This document shows positions 33,569-43,279 of a stretch of 64,000 nt of DNA, piece by piece. The stretch is from an uncultured Fretibacterium sp. (lineage in GTDB: Bacteria > Synergistota > Synergistia > Synergistales > Aminobacteriaceae), in assembly GCF_963548695.1 (NCBI RefSeq), contig NZ_CAUUWA010000002.1, positions 11,557 to 75,556 on the forward strand, read 5' to 3'. How positions within the stretch are numbered: the first letter of the stretch is position 1; each line of letters opens with the position of its first letter. A model generated the notes under the pieces. It worked only from the letters and a program-made list of their open reading frames with translations, ran no database searches and was not told where the DNA came from. A program made the position numbers and the translations under genes.

Positions 33569-35812
33569 TTACTCGATCCGCCTCACGGTTACCAGGGTCT
33601 GAGAGCTGTTGGCCGTTACCGCCGGGTCCCGCGCGTGCTCCCCCAGGGGATAGAGGTTGTTGGGGTTGGCCCCGCCGTCGAAAAGGCTGTAGCCCGGAAG
33701 CCCAAGCTCCTCGCACCCCTGCCAGAAACCGTGCAGGATCATGACCGTATCCCTGCGAATGTCCTCGGTGACCCTGGCCCGGACCACCATCGTCCCATGA
33801 GGGGAACGCACCTCCACCCTGTCGCCGTCGGCAACGCCGCAGCTCCGCGCCGCCTCGGGGTGAATCTCGAGCTCCGGCTCCGGCGCCATCCTCCGCAGGG
33901 AGGGGACGTTCCGCAGCCAGCTCGAGTTGTACATCACGGACCCGTGATGATCGGACAGGATCAAGGGGAACCGCTCCGCCAGGGAGGGCGTCGCCGTAAC
34001 CCCCTCGGGAACCTCCCGCCACTCCGGGAGGGGCGAGAGTCCCGCGGCCTCGAACGCCTCGTTGTAAAGCGCGACCTTCCCCCTGGGGAGATAGGGCGAT
34101 CGGTCCAGCCCGGGGCCGATCGCGCCGAAGAATTCCCCATACCTCTCGTAGGTCCGGGGCAGAACGGCCCCCGAGACCCCAAAGGGATGTTTTCTCAGCT
34201 CGGCCATGGACAGTCCCGTAGGCTCCAGCTGCTCGTCGAAGCTCCGCTCGGCGTCCCCGTCCCAGAAGAGGTCGGGGTATCCCAGCCGGCACCCCAGCTG
34301 GACCCAGAAGTCGGTGTCGGACCCATAGTCCCCCAAGGGCTCCACCGCCCGGGCGGGAGCCATCAGCCAGGGGCCCCACGACACCAGGGAATGCTCGCAC
34401 TCCAGGAAGGTGGCCACGGGAACGACCAGGTCGGCGTACTCCATCTCCGCCGTCTCCATCACGTCCACCACGACGAAGAACCCCACCTTCTCCAAAGCGG
34501 CCCGGGTCGTCTTGGCCCCTCTGCCGCTCGCCAGAGGCTGAGTCCCCGCGGCGATCAGGGTTCGGATCGGATAGGGCTTCTCCGTGAGGATGCTGTCGAG
34601 GATCCCCTTGTAGGAGGAGGCCAGCCCCAGCTCCCATGGCTGGAGGCCGAGCGGCATCTCCGGCGCCACCAGACGGGAGGCCAGCTCCTCCGTGATCCGC
34701 TCCTTCAGCTCGATGTTCTTCAGTGCGGGCATCGAGAACCGAGGCGGCCACAAGTTGCCCCCCGGCCTCTCCAGGTGTCCCGTCAGGGCGATCAGCATGG
34801 CGATGGCCCGGGCGGCGTCGCTGCAGCCGGGCGCGTGCTCGATGCCGTTGCCCAGGTCGATAGCCGCCCGGGGCGTCGACGCGTAACGCCGCGCCACCTC
34901 GCGGATCCGCCCGGCCGAGACCCCCGTTATGCCCTCCGCCCATTGGGGCGTGTACTGCCGCACATGTTCCGCGAGCTCCGCGAACCCGAAGCACCAATCC
35001 CTCACGAAATCACGGTCGTAAAGCTCCTCGCCGATCACCACGTGCAGCATGGACAGGGCCAGGGCCGCGTCCGTCCCGGGGCGCAGCGCCAGCCACTCGT
35101 CGGAAAAACGGCCCTCCCCGCCCTGGGTGGGTTTTATCACCACCACGCGCATGCCCCGCCGCCTGGCCTCCGTCAGGGCACGCAGCCCCCCCATCGGAGC
35201 ACTGGCGCAGGTGGGGCTCCGGCCCCAGAGCAGCATCAGGTCGGCCTGGGCGTAGTCCGCGGCCGGAGGGCGATGGCCGCCCAGGGTGTAGGTGAAGGGC
35301 ATGCTCCGCTGAACGTAGCAGATGCCGCTGTGACCGTAGTTCGGGCTCCCGTGGGCCATCAGGAGGCGCATCATGTACCCGCAGTAGCTGCGCCTGGCCG
35401 GCGAGAGCACGGCCAGGGATTCCGCCCCGTAGCGTTTCTTCTCGTCCAGCAGACGCTCCGCCAGAAGGTCGAGCGCCTCCCCCCAGGAAATGGGGACCCA
35501 CGGCGCCCCCCTGCGCCCTCCCTGCCGCACCAGGGGGGATTTCAGCCGCTGCGGGGAATAAAGCCATTCGGGGGCCGCATGGGCTCGGGCGCAGAGGCTG
35601 CCCCTGTTGTGGGGGGCCTCCTTCATCCCCTCCAGGCCGAGCAGACGACCGTCCCGCACCAGGGCTATCGCCCCGCAGCCGGTATCCTGACCGCACATGC
35701 GGCATACGGTGGGGACCCTCACGATCTCCCCCGGGCCTCGAGGCGTCAGGCGCTCGGGCCTCCTCGACGTCTCGCCGATGGCCTCGTTGACCCTCTCGAT
35801 CCTGGAAGCCAT
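33569..35812 (-). CDS. Molybdopterin oxidoreductase (DMSO-reductase superfamily, PsrA/PhsA-like)
   Basis: 747 residues with no twin-arginine signal (MASRIERVNEA), so probably cytoplasmic. An N-terminal [4Fe-4S] site: VCRMCGQDTGC and a later RGSLCAR. The pterin-binding body has PISWGEALDLLAERL, and the likely Mo/W ligand Cys in HSGICYVQRS. GNGIEHAPGCSDAARAI and the C-terminal MolyDop_binding part (PLILSDHHGSVMYNSSWL, VEVRSPHGTMVVRARV) are complete. No Fe-S or membrane subunit is encoded next to it, so its electron partner is elsewhere. GGAGG 8 nt before the ATG. Confidence 0.87.
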   Translation of the reverse strand: MASRIERVNEAIGETSRRPERLTPRGPGEIVRVPTVCRMCGQDTGCGAIALVRDGRLLGLEGMKEAPHNRGSLCARAHAAPEWLYSPQRLKSPLVRQGGRRGAPWVPISWGEALDLLAERLLDEKKRYGAESLAVLSPARRSYCGYMMRLLMAHGSPNYGHSGICYVQRSMPFTYTLGGHRPPAADYAQADLMLLWGRSPTCASAPMGGLRALTEARRRGMRVVVIKPTQGGEGRFSDEWLALRPGTDAALALSMLHVVIGEELYDRDFVRDWCFGFAELAEHVRQYTPQWAEGITGVSAGRIREVARRYASTPRAAIDLGNGIEHAPGCSDAARAIAMLIALTGHLERPGGNLWPPRFSMPALKNIELKERITEELASRLVAPEMPLGLQPWELGLASSYKGILDSILTEKPYPIRTLIAAGTQPLASGRGAKTTRAALEKVGFFVVVDVMETAEMEYADLVVPVATFLECEHSLVSWGPWLMAPARAVEPLGDYGSDTDFWVQLGCRLGYPDLFWDGDAERSFDEQLEPTGLSMAELRKHPFGVSGAVLPRTYERYGEFFGAIGPGLDRSPYLPRGKVALYNEAFEAAGLSPLPEWREVPEGVTATPSLAERFPLILSDHHGSVMYNSSWLRNVPSLRRMAPEPELEIHPEAARSCGVADGDRVEVRSPHGTMVVRARVTEDIRRDTVMILHGFWQGCEELGLPGYSLFDGGANPNNLYPLGEHARDPAVTANSSQTLVTVRRIE

Positions 35813-36240
35813 AGCCGCATCCTCCTTTTTGCTCTCGATAAAATATACGTTTTTGCTTTAGTCGGTGCTTCGAATATGCGGCGCGCGGCAAATGTGCCCG
35901 AGTCCCCGGCGGCCGGGGGCTCTCGGACAAAAAACGGGCCTGCATCGTGACGTGGCGATCCAAAGGGGGACAAGCCTTCCACTCCTGTGGGAAGAAGGGC
36001 ATGAATCCACGGCAAAAATTATCGGGAGGAGGGATCAGACGGAGGCGGGAAAAGATCCGGACTCCCTCGTGCGTCCCGACCCGGACCGCGGCAAAAATGC
36101 ATCACGTGCATCGCCGGGGGCGCATCACGTCTCGGGAGGGCGCATGGGGAATCCTCCTTTCTCCTGGGGGTTTCCGGCGGGTCTCTCCGCCGGAGGAAAG
36201 CATCGGGGAAACTCTATCAGAAGCCGGGCAGGTCTGTCAA
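35813..36240 (-). promoter_or_regulatory. Promoter and leader of the molybdopterin oxidoreductase operon with MRPPET peptide
   Basis: TTGACA (36235-36240), 18-nt spacer, TAGAGT (36211-36216); then a CTCCGGCGGAGAG...CCGCCGG hairpin, AAGGAGG, MRPPET-stop(UGA) at 36145-36125, and 13 nt later ATGCACGTGATGCAT with T5. It is homologous to the leader at 25.2-25.5 kb. The remaining 35813-36090 shows no gene. Confidence 0.72.
36093..36111 (-). terminator. Leader terminator of the molybdopterin oxidoreductase operon
   Basis: ATGCA-CGTGA-TGCAT stem-loop followed by T5 on the minus strand. Confidence 0.5.
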
Positions 36241-36405
36241 TAAATCCGAGATGAGCGGCATATAGACGACTCCCCAATCCGGATGAAGGTTCGCGTCATC
36301 ACAGCCTTGAAGGAAATGTGCTTTTTCGCACGCATCGTTATCGGTGCACCTCATCACGTATACTGCAAACAGAGGGTGGAGATCCTTTGGAGGAGGCGAA
36401 CCGAG

Positions 36406-37341
36406 ATGAAGATGAAAGCGGAGGGATGCGGATTGACCCACGTTAGGACAAACAGGAATCTCTGGACCTGGGGGCTTTACGGCATGGCCCAGGATTTGGG
36501 CAAACGCAGGGAGCAGCAGGATTTTTTCGGGTTTTATCCTTATTATCCCAACCAGGAGGATGACTTTGCTTTTATTCGGCACGGGGGGTTTCTGGGTATT
36601 TTGTGCGATGGCATGGGAGGCCTGCAGAACGGCAGGGAGGCTGCCGTCTGTGCCGTCAACGACTTTCGGAATGCTTATGGGGACAAAAGAAGCAACGAGT
36701 CTATTCCCGACGCGCTGCTGCGGTCGGTTCATCACTGCAACCAGGAAGTCCTTTCCCTGGCCCGCAGCCTGGGGCAGGAAGAAAATTGCGGCACCACGCT
36801 GGTGGCGGCAGTCATGCACGCATATTCGCTCCATTGGATATCCGTAGGAGACAGCCATATTTACCTCTGTCATAACGGGCAGCCTCGTCTTTTGAACAAA
36901 GAGCACGTCTACGCCAACGAGCTGGAGCTTGCGGTACAGCGCGGCTTGCTGACTGCGGAAGACGCGGCGGCGCATCCGGCAAGGGAAGCCTTGACGAGCT
37001 TCATCGGGATAACCGAACTCGAGGAGATCAGCCGGGGGAGTGAAGAAATTATCTTTCCCGGTTCAAGCGTCATGCTGTGTTCGGACGGGCTCTCAAAGGT
37101 CCTGACGCTGGAGGAAATACACGAGGCCTTTGTCCCGGATCCTCAGGAATGGGCCCAACGGATGGTCTGCGCCGTTCTGGATAAGAAAAATCCTTACCAG
37201 GACAACGTGACCGTTATCGTGATCACCCGTCAGGATGTGGCTGCTGCTTCCGTAATCCGAGACCGTGAGCAGGGAGGAAAACCGAATACAGACTATAATG
37301 GGCTCATGAGCAGAGGGATTACGAGGACGCGAGAGGGTTGA
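36406..37341 (+). CDS. PP2C-type serine/threonine protein phosphatase
   Basis: 311 residues from ATG 36406 with GGAGGAGG 9 nt upstream. The metal-binding motifs of PP2C are visible: RREQQDFFGF, LGILCDGMGGLQNG, NCGTTLVAAVM, WISVGDSHIYL, LCSDGLSKVL and PYQDNVTVIVI. Cytoplasmic, no sensor or membrane domain. No Ser/Thr kinase gene adjoins it. First gene of the plus-strand island; it likely sets the phosphorylation state of the GTPase/ATPase machinery that follows, which is inference. Confidence 0.88.
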   Translation: MKMKAEGCGLTHVRTNRNLWTWGLYGMAQDLGKRREQQDFFGFYPYYPNQEDDFAFIRHGGFLGILCDGMGGLQNGREAAVCAVNDFRNAYGDKRSNESIPDALLRSVHHCNQEVLSLARSLGQEENCGTTLVAAVMHAYSLHWISVGDSHIYLCHNGQPRLLNKEHVYANELELAVQRGLLTAEDAAAHPAREALTSFIGITELEEISRGSEEIIFPGSSVMLCSDGLSKVLTLEEIHEAFVPDPQEWAQRMVCAVLDKKNPYQDNVTVIVITRQDVAAASVIRDREQGGKPNTDYNGLMSRGITRTREG

Positions 37342-37414
37342 AGCTCGAAAGCCTATTGACGGCAGAACCGAAACAGCGCGTAACCCTGGAGCAGAAGGGA
37401 ATCGGAGGGACATC

Positions 37415-39883
37415 ATGAACGAGCAGAGACTGGAAATGAAATACCACCCGGCGAAAAAGGAGGTTCGCTTCAAGCGGTTTGTTTCAGGCAAGGAAATCGA
37501 AATTCAAGGCGACAGCAAACTCAAGCAGTACATGAACGACCATGGGAATTTCGTTTTGCAGTACCAGGGAAACGAATTCTTTGAGGCCATCGCGGGCGCT
37601 TTCGACGGCGAGGAGGTCATCCAGGTCGACGTCATCACCACCCGATTGGATTACGAGGACTTTAAACAGATGGTTGAGTACTATAACAAGAGTGAGAATA
37701 GCACTATTAAAATCACGGCCACGCTGCTTGCGGAACTGCCGGATATGGACGCGACCTACCGCGAGGTAAAAAAACACGGCGAGAAGTCTATCGGGATACT
37801 GGAAAAGCACCTCGAGGCCATTGACGACGTACCGCTCAACGATAAACGCGTTAAAGAATGTGTCGATGACTTTACGGAAAACATCAACACAGAAAAAAGT
37901 AGTATCCGCGAAAAGATTGACAAAATGACGAATGACCAGATCAACCTGTGCTTTGCGGGAGTGTACAGCGCGGGCAAATCCGCCCTCATCAACGCAATTC
38001 TCGGCTATCAGATACTGCCTGAGTCCGTAAAATCAGAGACGGCAAAGATGTTTCGGATAGAAAGCCCCAAACCCGGCAAACCCGTGCAAATCGTCTTTGG
38101 TATAAAAGACGGTGCAGAAAACCATGGTGTGATACTGTCCTGGGACGAAACAAGCCGCTGCTTCATTTTCGGCGCCGGTCCGAATGAAGAGAACGTCACA
38201 CAGAGGGCGATTCGGGGCGTTATCGATGAAAACAGGGGTGAAGAGCAGCACCTCCAAGTGTATAAGATACTCGAAGCGCTCAATTCGCGCGACGATATCG
38301 ATGCAGACATCGATATCTATTTTCCTATCCCCCTCGACAGCGAGCGCGTCCAATTTGTAATTTATGACACGCCCGGGACAGACAGCAACGTTGTGGAACA
38401 CCAAAGGATTCTTCAGGACGCCTTGTCCGAACAAACGCACTCCATCCTGGTGTTTGTCGCTGCCCCCACAAAAATGGAAGGGGAAGGCAATCATGCTTTG
38501 CTGTCCTACCTCAAAGCCGCTGAAAAGAAGGACAGCAAGACCAGCATCGATCTAGGCCGTTCCCTGTTCATCATCAATTGGGCAGATTCTATAAAAGCCA
38601 GCGATAGAGCCCATTTACAAAGCGAAAAAATTCAACTTAAAGGTGGGGATTTCGCGATTGACCTGTCCGACAAAAAGCTGTTCTTTACCTCCGCAAGACT
38701 TGCCTATGCGGCGAGAGCCAAAATTCTTGGTGTTCAGATAGACGAGGAAGAGGAGGACTTTTTAGAAGAAAAAAGAAACCAGTTTGACAAAGAATTTGTT
38801 CAATATTTTCGCCAAAACCGGAGCGCGGCTTCGGAATATGCAACCCAAAAGATGCTTGAAACGTCGGCCGCAGCCCTTGAAAAAGCGAAAGAGAAAGGGG
38901 ACACGCTCTCCGCAGTACTTATCTGCTCCGGCCTGTATACACTGGAGGAAGAGATCAAGACGTATGGGAAAAAGTACGCCTCAGCCATTCGGGCCTTCGC
39001 GATCATCGACAGCGTCGATAAGGCGTTAGTGAAAGTGAAGACGACTGTGGCGGTATTGCAAAACAAGAACAGTAAGAATCTCAATGAGGTCAACATGGAA
39101 ATCGAGACTCTCAGCAAGGAGCTCGAGACAAGCATTGAAAAGGTTCGTGACAAACATAAGCGCACCAATGTAAAGCCGAAACATACTTATACCCTCAATT
39201 TAGATGGAGACTACTTTCAAGATTATATTGTTAAGCCAGTCAAGGAGTTTATTGGCGGATTGCTGAAAGATAGGTGGTGGGTGCTGCCCCCGGAGAGCAA
39301 GAAAGAAGACAAGGATAAAATCTTAAAAAAAATCGAGAGCACCTTGAAGAAGTACACCGACGAGTTCCACTTAAAGAAGCAAGCTCTGCTCGAAAAGCTC
39401 CGGGACGCGTTCATCGCGGATGTGAAATCGGCAATCCAAAGGAATGGGGGCATCACCGACGAGGCAAAAGCGTTCATCCTTGCAATAGACGCGCCGGAAA
39501 TTAAGCCCTTTTCTGGCCACACAGAGGAGTTTGGGGCCATATATGACGACAGCGAACGTACAGAGACGATCCTTTGGGTATTTGATATTACGGGTATTGA
39601 CAAAAAAAAATTGATGCAAGAGGTAGACAGAAAATTAACCAAGATTGGAGAGACCATGGCGGATGGTTTTCAAGACGAGTTCGATGCAGCGCTTAATGAT
39701 GTACGGGATAAAACAATAAAAGAATTCACTGACAACAAGGAGAGGTATTCAAGGCTCATGCGGGCGATGCTCGCCGATAAAGAGGCCATGGTCCAACTGG
39801 GTGAAAAGATCGCGGAAGCGGCTTCGGCCTTAGAGGGTTGCCAAAAGGAACTCGAAACGACGATATGGAGTGTGAAAAAATGA
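37415..39883 (+). CDS. Dynamin-like large GTPase
   Basis: 822 residues. An N-terminal domain (1-170) of unknown type is followed by the G domain: P-loop CFAGVYSAGKSALIN (about 176-190), G3 YDTPGTDSN (about 317) and G4 IINWADS (about 387). The C-terminal half (about 440-822) is highly charged helices, typical of bacterial dynamin-like proteins that bend or tether membranes. GGAGGG just before the ATG. The stop overlaps the next start (ATGA), so it works with the tail-anchored protein. Codon composition is AT-richer than the flanking chromosome. Confidence 0.85.
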   Translation: MNEQRLEMKYHPAKKEVRFKRFVSGKEIEIQGDSKLKQYMNDHGNFVLQYQGNEFFEAIAGAFDGEEVIQVDVITTRLDYEDFKQMVEYYNKSENSTIKITATLLAELPDMDATYREVKKHGEKSIGILEKHLEAIDDVPLNDKRVKECVDDFTENINTEKSSIREKIDKMTNDQINLCFAGVYSAGKSALINAILGYQILPESVKSETAKMFRIESPKPGKPVQIVFGIKDGAENHGVILSWDETSRCFIFGAGPNEENVTQRAIRGVIDENRGEEQHLQVYKILEALNSRDDIDADIDIYFPIPLDSERVQFVIYDTPGTDSNVVEHQRILQDALSEQTHSILVFVAAPTKMEGEGNHALLSYLKAAEKKDSKTSIDLGRSLFIINWADSIKASDRAHLQSEKIQLKGGDFAIDLSDKKLFFTSARLAYAARAKILGVQIDEEEEDFLEEKRNQFDKEFVQYFRQNRSAASEYATQKMLETSAAALEKAKEKGDTLSAVLICSGLYTLEEEIKTYGKKYASAIRAFAIIDSVDKALVKVKTTVAVLQNKNSKNLNEVNMEIETLSKELETSIEKVRDKHKRTNVKPKHTYTLNLDGDYFQDYIVKPVKEFIGGLLKDRWWVLPPESKKEDKDKILKKIESTLKKYTDEFHLKKQALLEKLRDAFIADVKSAIQRNGGITDEAKAFILAIDAPEIKPFSGHTEEFGAIYDDSERTETILWVFDITGIDKKKLMQEVDRKLTKIGETMADGFQDEFDAALNDVRDKTIKEFTDNKERYSRLMRAMLADKEAMVQLGEKIAEAASALEGCQKELETTIWSVKK

Positions 39884-40242
39884 AGAATGACTATATCATA
39901 AACGGCAAGGTTGCCCGCGATAAGATCGCGATGGACATCAAATACCGCAAGCTCGACAGGGCGGGGGTCGAGCAGCTTTGTCTCGACCCAGCCATCCAGG
40001 CCGCTTTCTTCGGCGCGGGGTACAAGAACGAGCGCCCCAAGGAGGAGTGGAACGAGGACTACCTCGGTCGTCTTTCCTATGCCGTCGTCGGCGAATGCTT
40101 CAACCGCGAGTATCTCCTGCACCTCGCAGAAGTCGCGGAATACGTGTCGAGGGCGCCGTCCAGGAAGGGCATCGTTGTGGGCGTCATCATCGTGCTTGCG
40201 ATCGTTTTGGGGATCGTGGCGTACAAGTTAGGGGGGCTATGA
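39880..40242 (+). CDS. Small tail-anchored membrane protein
   Basis: 120 residues; ATG 39880 overlaps the GTPase stop. An acidic/basic cytoplasmic part (DKIAMDIKYRKLDRAGVEQ, EYLGRLSYAVVG-like) ends in one membrane segment GIVVGVIIVLAIVLGIVAY and a short tail. No family recognised. Probably the membrane anchor for the GTPase or the ATPase that follows 2 nt later. Confidence 0.75.
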   Translation: MKNDYIINGKVARDKIAMDIKYRKLDRAGVEQLCLDPAIQAAFFGAGYKNERPKEEWNEDYLGRLSYAVVGECFNREYLLHLAEVAEYVSRAPSRKGIVVGVIIVLAIVLGIVAYKLGGL

Positions 40243-40243
40243 C

Positions 40244-43200
40244 ATGGAAGCGAATATCAAGATACCGCAGGAGCAGGAATTGCTCAGCAACCTGGGAAAG
40301 ATTGCCTACACGCTCGATAAAGCCTACCTGTCCAAGCTTTATAAAGCGGATAAAGCCTATCCCGACAAACCCGGCAGCGGCAGTGATTATGGCGTATTGC
40401 CCTTCGATGAGCATTACAACAAGGACAATGAGGTTACTTACTCGACAAACATCAGAGCTCTGGAGGTGACGCGATGGGTGTACGACAAGGAAGAAAAAAT
40501 CGAGGACTGCTTTAAGAACGTGGTGAGCGTTTTTGCCGCAAGCGAGAGTTCCATCGCCTTGGTCGTCCACCGAACGCCGAAGGGAGCGAGGATGTTCTTC
40601 GTCATGAAGAACGCCGGCGCCGGGCGCAACGAGGACAGCAAAAACGACATCGGGCTGCTGAACGACGCGCTGTGCGGCAACTTTCCGGGGACCAGGACTA
40701 CGGTGGTTGATGCGAGGGAAACAGAAAAGTTTTTTAACTTTACGTCCTATCGTTCGATCGCCGCGCTCTGCAATGTCCCCTCCGAGAAATCGGAGGGCTA
40801 CATCTCTCAGGGCCTCGACAAGCTGCTCAACGGAATTGTCCCGAAATCGGACAACGAGAGCTATTACGTCGTCATCCTGGCGGAATCCCTGTCGCAGGGC
40901 AGATTGCGCGATATATTAAACGGCTATCAGGAGCTTGCGACGGCGATAACGCCCTTTGCGGGCTATCAGTTCCAGGCGGGGCAGAATGAAACGGAGACCA
41001 AGGGAGAAATGGAATCGCTCTCGCACAGTGAGAACATCAGCCGTTCCATAACGAAAACGCATTCCGTAAACGTCGGCGTATTTTCAGGAATCCCCGGCCT
41101 TGGTTTGGGGGTGGGCGGCGGTTATGGCTACAGTTGGGGGAATGCAGAAACGGAAGGCACAACCGAAACCAGGACAAAGGGCACGAACCACAGCATCTCT
41201 CTTGGGACTTCCAAGAGCTCCACGTACACGTACAAGTCCTATGCCGTTACGGGGTTGATTGAAAAGCTCGAGGCGACTATCAAGAGGATAAACGAGAGCC
41301 AGTCCAACGGGCTTTGGAAATGCGCCTCGTACGTTTTGGCGCAGGAGGCGAAGACGAGCAGGAATATCGCCAACTACCTGCGGTCGATCACCCAGGGCGA
41401 CCAATCTTATATCGAGCCCTCCTTCATCAACGCATGGTTCCGGCAGGGCGGCAACGACAAGAGCGTTTTTGGAGAATCGATAAAGTATTTGAGCCGGTTC
41501 TGCCACCCCGTATTCGTAAACGGGGCCGACGGTATCGCCGTGAACCACACGATGAATCTCTCGACAACCGAACTGTCCCACCTGTTCGCGTTCCCGCGCC
41601 ACTCGGTGCAGGGACTGCCCGTCGTGGAATGTGCCCGGTTTGGCCGGGAGCCCCACGCGCTGGACCGTTTGGAGAAGGATATTAACATCGGCTGCGCGTA
41701 CCACATGCACATGCGGGAACAGAACAACCGCGTGTTCCTCAGTCGTGAGGAGTTGAAGAAGCACACGTTCGTCACGGGCTCGACGGGTTCGGGGAAGAGC
41801 AATACGGTGTGCAAGCTGCTTGCCGATGTCTGCCTGTCGGGAGACGACGCGCCGACCTTTCTCGTCGTCGAGCCGGCCAAGGGCGAGTATAAGGATGTCT
41901 TCGGCGGGCTAGAGAACGTGACGGTCTACGGGACCAATCCGTTTAAGGCCCCGAACCTGCTCCAGATCAACCCGTTTGCCTTCCCGGAAGACGTCCACGT
42001 TCTGGAACACATTGACCGCCTGGTTGAGGTTTTCAATGCCTGTTGGCCGATGTATGCCGCCATGCCGGCCATCCTCAGAGAAGCGGTGGAAAAAGCATAC
42101 GAGTCTATCGGGTGGAACCTGAGGACGTCCGCTCACATCGGGTCGTTCCCGACGTTCGATACTCTAATGGAGATGCTGCCCGGGGTTATCGATGCGTCCT
42201 CCTATTCCGCCGACACGAGCAGCGACTATAAAGGCGCCTTGCTGACCCGTGTTCGCTCCTTGACGACGGGCATTCAGGGGCAAATCTTCGGCCACGACAC
42301 GGACGCCCAAAAGCTGTTCAACGAGAACGTGATTGTGGATATCAGCCGCGTGGGCTCTACCGAGACGAAAGCCCTGATCATGGGCGTGCTGGTCTTGAAG
42401 TTGCAGGAGTTCCGCATGTCGGAGCCCAGAGAACGCAACAATAAACTCAAGCACATCACGGTGCTTGAGGAAGCCCATAACCTGCTTCGCCGGACTGCGA
42501 GCGAACAATCGCAGGAGAGCTCGAACCTCCAGGGCAAGTCGGTTGAAATGCTGGCGAACGCCATCGCCGAAATGAGAACCTACGGCGAAGGGTTTGTCAT
42601 CGCAGACCAGTCTCCGGGCCTGATGGACATGGCCGCGATTAGAAACACCAACACAAAGATCATTCTCCGCCTGCTGGATGAGAGCGACCGCGTTCTCGTG
42701 GGGCGAGCGGCGGGGCTTTCCGATAACCAGATCGGCGAGTTGTCGAAGCTCAGGACAGGCGTTGCAGCCATCACCCAAAGCGGTTGGCTGGAGCCGGTGC
42801 TCTGCCTGGTGGACGAGTACAAAGGCGACAAGAAAATGAGCGAACGGTTTGGGCAGGAGACTTTCGAGTGGCATGATGACGAGAATGACGTCCTTCGGCT
42901 TTTCTTGAACAACGCCTTCGACGTAGAGCGCACTCAACTTGTGGGAGATGCTGTGGATAAGGTCCGGAAGTGGGCTGATCGCTTGAACACGACGGAAAAG
43001 GTCCGCGCTGTCATCGAGACGGCCCTGTCCGGCAAGCCCCTTTCGGGAATACAGCAAATGGTCCTGATCGGTGGGCTTTTCCGCGACAGGTTAAAGACGA
43101 TACCCGACCGCGAGTCCGCCATCTCCGAGGTTCAGCGTTGCCTGATGAGTCGGTTCGATTTCGTGGAACGTGATGAGGTTTTAAGGCGCATCAATGACCT

Positions 43201-43279
43201 TTTCCTCGTCCACTTCCCCGCAAATATCTATACCGATATGAAAGGCACGCCGGAGAGAGCAGAGGGGAGCATCCTATGA
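40244..43279 (+). CDS. HerA/FtsK-like DUF87 ATPase
   Basis: 1011 residues. The N-terminal half (1-480) is of no recognised family, with a Gly/Ser/Thr-rich middle (about 275-330). The motor domain follows: Walker A TFVTGSTGSGKSNTV (about 509-520), VVEPAKGEYKDVFGG, Walker B KHITVLEEAHNLL (about 738), and a sensor block VIADQSPGLMDMAAIRNTNTKI. HerA-FtsK ATPases pump DNA or protein through rings. The toxin gene start overlaps its stop (ATGA), which makes toxin export an attractive job. A HerA-NurA or defence role is the alternative; no NurA nuclease is seen. Confidence 0.82.
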   Translation: MEANIKIPQEQELLSNLGKIAYTLDKAYLSKLYKADKAYPDKPGSGSDYGVLPFDEHYNKDNEVTYSTNIRALEVTRWVYDKEEKIEDCFKNVVSVFAASESSIALVVHRTPKGARMFFVMKNAGAGRNEDSKNDIGLLNDALCGNFPGTRTTVVDARETEKFFNFTSYRSIAALCNVPSEKSEGYISQGLDKLLNGIVPKSDNESYYVVILAESLSQGRLRDILNGYQELATAITPFAGYQFQAGQNETETKGEMESLSHSENISRSITKTHSVNVGVFSGIPGLGLGVGGGYGYSWGNAETEGTTETRTKGTNHSISLGTSKSSTYTYKSYAVTGLIEKLEATIKRINESQSNGLWKCASYVLAQEAKTSRNIANYLRSITQGDQSYIEPSFINAWFRQGGNDKSVFGESIKYLSRFCHPVFVNGADGIAVNHTMNLSTTELSHLFAFPRHSVQGLPVVECARFGREPHALDRLEKDINIGCAYHMHMREQNNRVFLSREELKKHTFVTGSTGSGKSNTVCKLLADVCLSGDDAPTFLVVEPAKGEYKDVFGGLENVTVYGTNPFKAPNLLQINPFAFPEDVHVLEHIDRLVEVFNACWPMYAAMPAILREAVEKAYESIGWNLRTSAHIGSFPTFDTLMEMLPGVIDASSYSADTSSDYKGALLTRVRSLTTGIQGQIFGHDTDAQKLFNENVIVDISRVGSTETKALIMGVLVLKLQEFRMSEPRERNNKLKHITVLEEAHNLLRRTASEQSQESSNLQGKSVEMLANAIAEMRTYGEGFVIADQSPGLMDMAAIRNTNTKIILRLLDESDRVLVGRAAGLSDNQIGELSKLRTGVAAITQSGWLEPVLCLVDEYKGDKKMSERFGQETFEWHDDENDVLRLFLNNAFDVERTQLVGDAVDKVRKWADRLNTTEKVRAVIETALSGKPLSGIQQMVLIGGLFRDRLKTIPDRESAISEVQRCLMSRFDFVERDEVLRRINDLFLVHFPANIYTDMKGTPERAEGSIL

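Noticed and set aside
32438..35950. Plus-strand open frame of 1170 codons opposite the NhaC and molybdopterin genes
   Set aside because: It is the antisense shadow of two well-supported genes with high-GC codon bias; its translation is Arg/Gly/Pro/His-rich without domains.
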